From contig CAZUJF010000003.1 of the NCBI GenBank assembly GCA_964619955.1, forward strand, positions 215,523 through 279,522: a stretch of DNA of 64,000 bases. Reading direction: 5' to 3'. The notes beneath the pieces were generated by a model. That model did no database searches and was not told the origin of the DNA. It saw nothing but the letters and a program-made list of their open reading frames with translations. The translations under genes were made by a program, and so were the position numbers. Positions 39,508-52,041 of this stretch are shown one piece after another (position 1 is the first letter of the stretch; every line of letters begins with the position of its first letter). This DNA is from JACQFK01 sp964619955. Its GTDB lineage: Bacteria; Planctomycetota; MHYJ01; JACPRB01.

Positions 39508-41259
39508 ATGACGGACGCGAAGATGCATCAATTGCCCAGCGACACGATCAAATCGGGCATGTCCCGGGCCGGCGCCCGAGCCATGTGGAAGGCGACCGGC
39601 CTCACGGACGGCGATCTCGCCAAGCCCCTGATCGCGGTCTGCCACACCTGGACGGACGTGACCCCCTGCTCGATCAACCAGCGGGACCTCGCCCAGAAGG
39701 TGAAGCAGGGCATCCGCGCGGCGGGCGGCACGCCGATCGAATTCAACACCATCACCGTCACGGACGGCATCGCGATGGGCACGGAGGGCATGAAGGCCTC
39801 CCTGGTCTCGCGCGAGGTGGTGGCGGACTCCATCGAACTCGCCGTGCGCGGCCACCTGCTGGACGCGGTGGTCTGCCTCTGCGGCTGCGACAAGACGATC
39901 CCCGGGACGGTGATGGCGCTCGCGCGCCTGAACCTGCCCGGCTTCACGATCTACTCGGGCTCCATCGCCGCGGGGCACCTCTCCAGCGGCAAGGCGATCA
40001 CGATCCAGGACGTCTACGAGGCGATCGGCGGCTGCGCGGCGGGCCGGATCGACGCGGGCCAGCTCAAGGAGATCGAGGACAAGGCCTGTCCCGGCGCGGG
40101 CGCCTGCGGCGGCCAGTTCACCGCCAACACGATGTCCATGGCCTGCACGATGATGGGCATCTCGCCGATGGGCCTCAACGACATCCCCGCGGGCATCGCC
40201 GCGAAGGACGAGGGCTGCATCGAGGCGGGCAGGCTCGTGATGGAGCTGCTGAAGAAGAACCTGCGGCCGCGGGACTTCATCACGAAGAAATCGATCGTGA
40301 ACGCGATCACCGGCATCATGGCCTCCGGCGGCTCGACCAACGGCGTCCTGCACCTGCTGGCGATCGCCCGCGAGGCGGGCGTTCCGCTGGCGATCGACGA
40401 CTTCGACAGGATCTCGGCGAAGACGCCGATCATCACGGACCTGAAGCCCTGGGGCAAGTACGTGGCGACGGACCTCTGGGAGGCGGGCGGCCAGCGGCTC
40501 TTCGCGCAGCGCCTCCAGCAGGGCGGCCTGCTCAAGGACGAACTCACGTGCAGCGGCAGGCGGCTCTTCGAGGAGACCGCGACCGCGCAGGAGAAGCCGG
40601 GCCAGGACGTCGTCTACACCGTCGACAAGCCGATCAAGAAGTCGGGGGGCATCGCGATCCTCCGGGGCGACCTCGCCCCCGAGGGCTGCGTGATCAAGCT
40701 GTCCGGCTCGAACAAGAAGGCCCATACCGGCCCGGCGCGGGTCTTCGACTGCGAGGAGGACGCGTTCGCGGCCGTGCAGGCGAAGAAGATCAAGGCGGGG
40801 GACGTGGTCATCATCCGCTACGAGGGCCCCAAGGGCGGGCCCGGGATGCGGGAGATGCTGCAGGTCACCGGCGCGATCGTCGGGCAGGGACTGGGGGCCG
40901 ACGTGGCCCTGATCACGGACGGGCGTTTCAGCGGGGCGACCTACGGCTTCATGGTGGGCCACGTGGCCCCCGAGGCCGCGAACGGCGGCCCGATCGCGTT
41001 CGTGAAGAACGGCGACATCGTCACGATCGACGCGGACAAGCGCCGCATCGACGTCGACGCGGATTTGAAGAAGCGGATGAAGGGCTGGCAGCCGCCCAAG
41101 CCCAGATATACCTGGGGCGTCCTGGCGAAGTATGCGGCAACGGTGACCTCGGCTTCCGAGGGCGCAGTGACGATCCCCGTCGGACTGGTGAACGGAGGAA
41201 AACATGGCGACCAAAATGTTCTGGGAAAAGGACGCAAAGCCAAAGGTTCTCGCCGATAA
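39508..41259 (+). CDS. ilvD: Dihydroxy-acid dehydratase
   Basis: 583 residues. Converts 2,3-dihydroxy-isovalerate or -methylvalerate to the 2-keto acids. Fe-S cysteines are in CLCGCDKTIPG and in CPGAGACGGQFTANTMS; GGSTNGVLHLLAIAREAG and ITDGRFSGATYGFMVGHVAPEA are family blocks. The protein should end near SEGAVT, but here the frame stays open for about 27 more residues, overlapping ilvC by 56 nt. The tail is basic and unlike the family. There is no clear Shine-Dalgarno before ATG 39508; it lies 16 nt after the attenuator T-tract. Confidence 0.94.
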   Translation: MTDAKMHQLPSDTIKSGMSRAGARAMWKATGLTDGDLAKPLIAVCHTWTDVTPCSINQRDLAQKVKQGIRAAGGTPIEFNTITVTDGIAMGTEGMKASLVSREVVADSIELAVRGHLLDAVVCLCGCDKTIPGTVMALARLNLPGFTIYSGSIAAGHLSSGKAITIQDVYEAIGGCAAGRIDAGQLKEIEDKACPGAGACGGQFTANTMSMACTMMGISPMGLNDIPAGIAAKDEGCIEAGRLVMELLKKNLRPRDFITKKSIVNAITGIMASGGSTNGVLHLLAIAREAGVPLAIDDFDRISAKTPIITDLKPWGKYVATDLWEAGGQRLFAQRLQQGGLLKDELTCSGRRLFEETATAQEKPGQDVVYTVDKPIKKSGGIAILRGDLAPEGCVIKLSGSNKKAHTGPARVFDCEEDAFAAVQAKKIKAGDVVIIRYEGPKGGPGMREMLQVTGAIVGQGLGADVALITDGRFSGATYGFMVGHVAPEAANGGPIAFVKNGDIVTIDADKRRIDVDADLKKRMKGWQPPKPRYTWGVLAKYAATVTSASEGAVTIPVGLVNGGKHGDQNVLGKGRKAKGSRR

Positions 41260-42250
41260 GCGCATCGTCGTCCTCGGCTACGGCAGCCAGGGCCGCGCGC
41301 ACGCGATGAACCTGCGCGACAGCGGCTGCAACGTCGGTCTGGGCCTCCGCCCGGACGGCAAGACCTGGGCGCAGGCGACCGAGGACGGCTGGTCCCCCGA
41401 GGACCCCGTCGCCGCGGTGAAGGGCGCCGACGTGGTCTGCATGCTCGTTCCCGACATGCAGCAGGCGCGGCTCTACAAGGAAGTGGTGGCGCCGAACCTG
41501 AAGAAGGGCGGCACCGTGCTCTTCGCGCACGGCCTGAACATCCACTACGGCCAGATCGTGCCGAACGCGGACATGGACATCATCATGGTGGCGCCGAAGG
41601 GCCCCGGGGGCCTGGTGCGCCGCCAGTACGCCGAGGGCAAGGGCGTGCCCTGCCTCGTCGCGGTCTACCAGGACGCCTCCGGCAAGGCCTTCGACAAGTC
41701 GCTCGCGTACGCGCACGCCATCGGCGGCACGCGCGCGGGATGCATCGAGACGACGTTCGCGGAGGAGACCGAGACGGATCTCTTCGGCGAGCAGGCCGTG
41801 CTCTGCGGCGGCGCGACGGAGCTGATCGCGGCGGGATGGGAGACGCTCGTCGCCGCGGGCTACAAGCCCGAGGTGGCGTACTTCGAGTGCCTGCACGAGC
41901 TCAAGCTCATCGTGGACCTGATCTACGAGGGAGGCTTCGCCCGCATGCACCAGTTCGTGTCCGAGACCGCCAAGTACGGCGACCTGACGCGCGGCCCGCG
42001 CATCGTGGACGACCACGTCCGCGCCGAGATGAAGAAGATCCTCGAGGAGATCCGCTCCGGGCAGTTCGCGCGCGAGTGGGTGCTCGAGAACCAGGCGAAC
42101 CGGCCCGTCTACCAGAAGCTGCTGGAGCGGGACCTGAACCATCCGATCGAGAAGGTGGGCAAGGAGCTCCGGGCGCGCATGTCGTGGCTGCAGCCCGCCG
42201 CCGCCCAGCCTCCGAAGAAGGAAGCCAAGGCCAAGAAGGCCAGGGTGTAA
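41204..42250 (+). CDS. ilvC: Ketol-acid reductoisomerase (class I)
   Basis: 348 residues. NADP-dependent isomeroreduction of acetolactate. The Rossmann motif VVLGYGSQGRAHAMNLRDSG, MVAPKGPGGLVRRQY, and the metal/substrate helices ETETDLFGEQAVLCGG and YFECLHELKLIVDLIYEGG are all present. The length is class I (short), with a Lys/Ala-rich C-terminal tail (PPKKEAKAKKARV). GGAGG lies upstream of ATG 41204, inside ilvD. Confidence 0.95.
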   Translation: MATKMFWEKDAKPKVLADKRIVVLGYGSQGRAHAMNLRDSGCNVGLGLRPDGKTWAQATEDGWSPEDPVAAVKGADVVCMLVPDMQQARLYKEVVAPNLKKGGTVLFAHGLNIHYGQIVPNADMDIIMVAPKGPGGLVRRQYAEGKGVPCLVAVYQDASGKAFDKSLAYAHAIGGTRAGCIETTFAEETETDLFGEQAVLCGGATELIAAGWETLVAAGYKPEVAYFECLHELKLIVDLIYEGGFARMHQFVSETAKYGDLTRGPRIVDDHVRAEMKKILEEIRSGQFAREWVLENQANRPVYQKLLERDLNHPIEKVGKELRARMSWLQPAAAQPPKKEAKAKKARV

Positions 42251-42260
42251 GGGAGTCCCC

Positions 42261-43934
42261 ATGGCGGAAATGACCGGCGCGAGTTTTGTGTGCCGCGCCC
42301 TCGAGGCCGAGGGCGTCGACACGATCTTCGGCTATCCCGGCGGCGCGATCATGCCGTTCTACGACGCGATCGTCGGGGCGAAGTTCAAGCACATCCTCGT
42401 CCGTCACGAGCAGGGCGCCGCGCTCGCCGCGGTGGGCTACGCCCGCTCGTCCGGCCGCGTGGGCGTCTGCATCGCCACGTCCGGCCCCGGGGCGACCAAC
42501 CTGGTGACCGGCATCGCCGACGCGTTCATGGATTCGGTCCCCATCGTGGCCATCACGGGGCAGGTGCGGACGCATCTGATCGGGACCGACGCCTTCCAGG
42601 AAGTCGACATCTTCGGCATCACGCTGCCCATCACGAAGCACAGCTTCCTGGTGCGCCGCCCCGAGGATCTGCCGCTGATCATGAAAGAGGCCTTCCGGGT
42701 GGCCCGCTCGGGGCGTCCCGGACCCGTGCTCGTGGACATCCCGCGGGACGTGCAGGAGGGCCGGGCCGATCTGAAGCTGCTCCCGCGCAACCCGGACGAG
42801 GAGCGTCCTCCCGCGCCGGCGGCCTCCGAGCTCGAGAAGGCGGCGCAGCTGCTGCGCGAATCGCAGCGCCCGGTGCTCTACGTCGGCGGCGGCGTGGGCA
42901 TGGCGAACGCGATCGAGGAGTTCCGCGGCTTCGTGAAGGCGACCGGGATCCCGGTGGTGCACACGCTCAAGGGCCTCGGCACGCTGCCCTACAACGACCC
43001 GCTTTTCCTGGGCATGCTGGGCATGCACGGGTTCAAGCCGTCCAACCTCGCCGTGCAGGAATCCGACGTCCTGGTCTGCATCGGCGCGCGCTTCGACGAC
43101 CGCGCCACCGGCAAGCTGGCGGAGTTCGCCCCGAACGCGAAGGTGATCCACATGGACGCCGACCGCTCGGAGATCGGCAAGCTGCGGGGGACCGCGGCGG
43201 CGATCGTGGGCGACGTGCGCCCCGCCCTGAAGGCGCTGTCGATCCCGCTTCCGCAGATCGCGGCCTGGCGGGAAACCTGCGGGCAGTACAAACAGGCCTA
43301 CGCCTGGAACTACGACGCCCCCGGACAGGGCGTCTACGTGCCCGCGATGCTGCGCGACCTCTCGGCGAAGGCGGACGACAAGACGATCATCGCCTGCGAC
43401 GTGGGCCAGCATCAGATGTGGGTGGCCCAGCACTACGGCTTCCGCCGGCCCGAGCATCACCTGACGAGCGGAGGCTCCGGCACCATGGGCTTCGGTCTGC
43501 CGGCCGCGATCGGCGCGGCGCTGGCGCGCCCGGACTGCCGCGTGATCTGCGTCTCGGGCGACGGCTCGATCATGATGAACATCCAGGAGATGGCGACGCT
43601 CAAGCGCTACAACATCCCCGTGAAGATCCTCCTGGTGGACAACCAGGCGCTCGGGATGGTGCGGCAGTGGCAGGAGCTCTTTTTCGCCAAGAAGTACTCC
43701 GAGATCGACCTCTCCGACAATCCGGATTTCGTCCGCCTCGCGGAGGCGTTCGGGATCCCCGCGTTCTTCGTGCGCGAGCGCAAGGACGTGCCCAAGGCGA
43801 TCGACCGCCTGCTCAACGAGCGCGGCCCGCTGCTGGCGCACGTCGCCATCGAGCAGGCCGAGAACGTCTGGCCGCTCGTGCCCCCGGCCAAGAACAACGC
43901 GGAGATGCTCCTTTTGGACAAGAACCAGAAATGA
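42261..43934 (+). CDS. ilvB: Acetolactate synthase large subunit
   Basis: 557 residues, ThDP-dependent. VDTIFGYPGGAIMPFYDAI, the catalytic Glu in RHEQGAALAA, TSGPGATNLVTGIADA, FQEVDIFGITLPITKHSF, and the ThDP/Mg motif VSGDGSIMMNIQEMATLKRYN. It condenses pyruvate to acetolactate, or pyruvate with 2-ketobutyrate. Start 11 nt after ilvC; stop overlaps ilvN by 4 nt. Confidence 0.95.
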   Translation: MAEMTGASFVCRALEAEGVDTIFGYPGGAIMPFYDAIVGAKFKHILVRHEQGAALAAVGYARSSGRVGVCIATSGPGATNLVTGIADAFMDSVPIVAITGQVRTHLIGTDAFQEVDIFGITLPITKHSFLVRRPEDLPLIMKEAFRVARSGRPGPVLVDIPRDVQEGRADLKLLPRNPDEERPPAPAASELEKAAQLLRESQRPVLYVGGGVGMANAIEEFRGFVKATGIPVVHTLKGLGTLPYNDPLFLGMLGMHGFKPSNLAVQESDVLVCIGARFDDRATGKLAEFAPNAKVIHMDADRSEIGKLRGTAAAIVGDVRPALKALSIPLPQIAAWRETCGQYKQAYAWNYDAPGQGVYVPAMLRDLSAKADDKTIIACDVGQHQMWVAQHYGFRRPEHHLTSGGSGTMGFGLPAAIGAALARPDCRVICVSGDGSIMMNIQEMATLKRYNIPVKILLVDNQALGMVRQWQELFFAKKYSEIDLSDNPDFVRLAEAFGIPAFFVRERKDVPKAIDRLLNERGPLLAHVAIEQAENVWPLVPPAKNNAEMLLLDKNQK

Positions 43935-44263
43935 GCGCGACGCTGAAAGTCCGGATCCGGCGCAGCGAGGGCTGCCTGCTCCGCGTGCTCGGCCAGATCG
44001 GCCGCCGCGGCTACGAGGTCCTCGCCGTGAGCGCCCGCCTCTCCGAGGACGGCAAGATCTTCGAGATGACGGTGGACTTCGAGCCGTTCATCCCGATGCC
44101 GCCGACGAAGCCCCGCCCCGTCGAGGTGCTGCCCGCCCTGGTGGCGAAGCTGGTCGAGGTGGTTTCGGTGGAACTCACGGGCGTCCCCAAGGCCGCCCCC
44201 GGCAGGCCCGAGGCCAAGCCGAAGGCCCCGAAGCCCGCCGGCGAAAGGGTGTGGGAAGACTGA
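43931..44263 (+). CDS. Acetolactate synthase small subunit-like ACT protein
   Basis: 110 residues. One ACT-like domain (LKVRIRRSEGCLLRVLGQIGRRGYEVLAVSARLSEDG), resembling the short IlvM-type regulatory subunit more than full-length IlvN, then a Pro/Lys-rich tail (PGRPEAKPKAPKPAG). It probably mediates feedback regulation of the adjacent large subunit. ATGA overlap with ilvB at 43931; the stop overlaps the GNAT start. Confidence 0.8.
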   Translation: MSATLKVRIRRSEGCLLRVLGQIGRRGYEVLAVSARLSEDGKIFEMTVDFEPFIPMPPTKPRPVEVLPALVAKLVEVVSVELTGVPKAAPGRPEAKPKAPKPAGERVWED

Positions 44264-44990
44264 TGACCGCCGCTGGAACGCTGAGGAAGGTCGACGCCTA
44301 CTGGGCGTCCTACTTCGGCTGCACCCCGGAGGATCTCTCCGGGAACCGCACGAGGGTGCTGGTGCACGCGGCGCTGGCGGGCTACGACGGCGCCCTGGTG
44401 TTCCGTCGCGGCGAGGCGTGCATCGTCTCGGTGCCGCCGCAGACGCCGGCGCTGGAGCGCGAGAAGCTCGCCGCCGCGAAGCCCGCGGAGGCCTTCGATC
44501 CGAAATTCCTCTCCAAGGCCTTCGTCGTCTGGTCGGACAACGTCATCGGCCCCGCCTGGCTGGGGATCGCCGACAAGGAATCGTTCAAGCCCTCCGCCGG
44601 GGCCGCCCGGGTCCTGGGGGACGACGACGAGGTCTCGCTCCAGAAGATGGCGGAAGCCTGCGGGGAGGGGGCCTGGAAGCAGAGCAAGCTCACCCAGGTG
44701 CGGAAGCCCCTCTTCGGCGTCTTCTCGGGCCCGGAGCTCGTCGCCGTCTCGGGCTACGTCGTGATGGGCAACGTGCTCGCCTACCTGGGGGTCATCACGC
44801 ATCCCGGCCACCGCGGGAAGGGCCACGCCAAAGCCGTGGTCACGGCGTGCGCCCAGGATGCGCTCTCCAAGGGGTACGCGGTGCTCTGGCGCACGCCGGA
44901 GTCGAACGCGACGGCCGTGGCCCTGGCGAAGTCGATGGGCTTCGAGGCCTACGCCTCCACCTACGACATCCAGCTCGTCGAAGACGAGTT

Positions 44991-44994
<4 letters not shown>
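44263..44994 (+). CDS. GNAT-family N-acetyltransferase
   Basis: 243 residues. The C-terminal half carries the acetyl-CoA motif A, LAYLGVITHPGHRGKGHAKAVV, with R/HxxGxG (HRGKGHA), and motif B ATAVALAKSMGFEAYA. The N-terminal half is a less conserved extension. Substrate unknown. Start ATG 44263 overlaps the stop of the acetolactate synthase small subunit gene (TGATG), so it may ride on the ilv transcript. The last 4 nt overlap the convergent kinase gene. Confidence 0.82.
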
Positions 44995-48113
<3,119 letters not shown>

Positions 48114-48204
48114 TCCGACCCCCGGAAGCTGAACTCTGGGATTATACTTCCCCCTGAGGCGCGCCGGGGCGGCCGTTTCCGCGCCTGAGAGAGGGGAGGG
48201 CGGA

Positions 48205-49236
48205 GTGGTTCTCATATTTTTGCTCCAGGCGGCCCTGCCGGCGGAGGCGTACGCCTCGGGCGACGCCTCCGCGCGGGCGGCGCTGCTCCGCGCGGGGCCG
48301 CATGCCGTGCTTCCCCTGCGGGCCGTCCGGCCCCGCGCGCCCCGGCGCATCGACGAACTGCTGGCCGAGATCAAGGGCGCCTGCGCCTCGGGGCCGGGCG
48401 CGGCGGAGCTCCCGCCCCTCCTGGATTCGCGGCGGACGCTGGAACTTTCCGACGCGTCGTTCCGGGACGCCTTCGTCGCGCTGGCCGGGGAGCTTCCGCT
48501 GCTGTACGACCCCGCGTTCGGGGACGAGGTGCTGGGCCGCCGGATCAGCCTGCTGCGCCAGGGCGTCCCGCTCTGGGAGGTCCTGGACGCGTGGGCGGAG
48601 GCGGCGGGCGTGGACTGGGGCCTCTTCTACGGCCGGATCCTCTTCAGCCGGCCGGAACGGCTCTGGCCCGCGGGGCCGCCCCCGGCCCGCCGCTCGCTGC
48701 CGCCGCAGGAGGAACGCGCGGCGAAAATCTGGCGGGAGGAGCTCGGGGCCGACGACCCGGAGCGCCGGGAGGCCGCCCAGGGGCGGCTCGCGGCGCTGGG
48801 CGAGGCGGCGGAGGATCTGCTGGCGGAGGGGAGCCTCCGGAAGGAGCCGGAGCTGTCGGCGCGCTGCCGGGCGCTGCTCGCGCGGCTCCGCGCGTCGCGG
48901 CCCTGCGGGATCTTCGGGCCCGCGGCGTTCGAGCGGCAGGAGGCCGGCGGGGGGCTGCACCGGATGCTCGAAGAGGCGCGGGTCACGGTGCGCTGCTCCT
49001 ACCAGCCCGTGGACAACTTCCTGCTGCAGCTCATCCTGGGCCCCGCCGCGGCGGCGTTCGAATTCCGGGCGGAGCCCGTGGCGGGGAGGGTCTTCGCGGA
49101 TTTCCAGGATCTTCCCGCCGGGACGGCGCTCGCGCTCACCTGCCACGCGTGGGGGCTGGAGGCCTGGATGGACGGGGACCGCCTCGTCGTGGACACGCGG
49201 GAGGCCGCGGCCCGGCGCCTGGCGCTGCTCAAATGA
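48205..49236 (+). CDS. Exported protein of unknown function
   Basis: 343 residues from GTG 48205 with GAGAGGGGAGGG upstream. The N-terminus (MVLIFLLQAALPAEAYASG) is a likely signal peptide. The middle has FRDAFVALAGELPLLYDPAFGDEVLGRRISLL and WEVLDAWAEAAGVDWGLFYGRILFSRP, a pattern resembling the short alpha/beta STN-type units of secretin-like proteins. A similar unit appears at the C-terminus (NFLLQLILGPAAAAFEFRAEP ... GLEAWMDGDRLVVDTR). The similarity is weak and no family is assigned. It is divergent from the hybrid kinase and ends 3 nt before clpB's stop. Confidence 0.65.
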   Translation: MVLIFLLQAALPAEAYASGDASARAALLRAGPHAVLPLRAVRPRAPRRIDELLAEIKGACASGPGAAELPPLLDSRRTLELSDASFRDAFVALAGELPLLYDPAFGDEVLGRRISLLRQGVPLWEVLDAWAEAAGVDWGLFYGRILFSRPERLWPAGPPPARRSLPPQEERAAKIWREELGADDPERREAAQGRLAALGEAAEDLLAEGSLRKEPELSARCRALLARLRASRPCGIFGPAAFERQEAGGGLHRMLEEARVTVRCSYQPVDNFLLQLILGPAAAAFEFRAEPVAGRVFADFQDLPAGTALALTCHAWGLEAWMDGDRLVVDTREAAARRLALLK

Positions 49237-49239
49237 ACG

Positions 49240-51810
<2,571 letters not shown>

Positions 51811-51833
51811 AAGCGCTCCCTATCCCTACGGTA

Positions 51834-51848
51834 TTTGCATTATGCAAA
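51834..51848. promoter_or_regulatory. 15-bp palindrome overlapping the clpB promoter region
   Basis: TTTGCAT-T-ATGCAAA, perfectly symmetric, 24 nt upstream of the clpB start. On the minus strand it contains CATAAT (51844-51839), a plausible -10 box. It is not a CIRCE element (no TTAGCACTC/GAGTGCTAA). Candidate repressor operator for heat-shock control. Confidence 0.4.
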
Positions 51849-51967
51849 CGCCATGCCAAGGTCCCGTCATTCCAGATAACGCAAAGTTCTGGTTACAAGG
51901 GGGATGTGTCTTGGGCTGTGGGCAAGGAGCTGAATCTGCCACTCTGGCGCGCAAAAAGCCGGAGCGA

Positions 51968-52035
51968 AAGCCAGACCTGACTGTCCGCTCTGGCTTCCCA
52001 GGCGGGAAGCCAGAGCGGACAGTCAGGTCTGGCTT
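51968..52035. repeat. Intergenic palindromic repeat, copy B (perfect hairpin)
   Basis: Arms 51968-51996 and 52007-52035 are exact reverse complements over 29 bp. The 10-nt spacer CCCAGGCGGG can add 3 more pairs, giving a 68-base hairpin with a 4-nt loop. Its left 30 bases equal copy A (6888-6917). It lies in the 231-nt gap between clpB and aceE, just beyond the aceE stop, where it might also stop or stabilise the aceE transcript. Confidence 0.9.
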
Positions 52036-52041
52036 CCGGGC

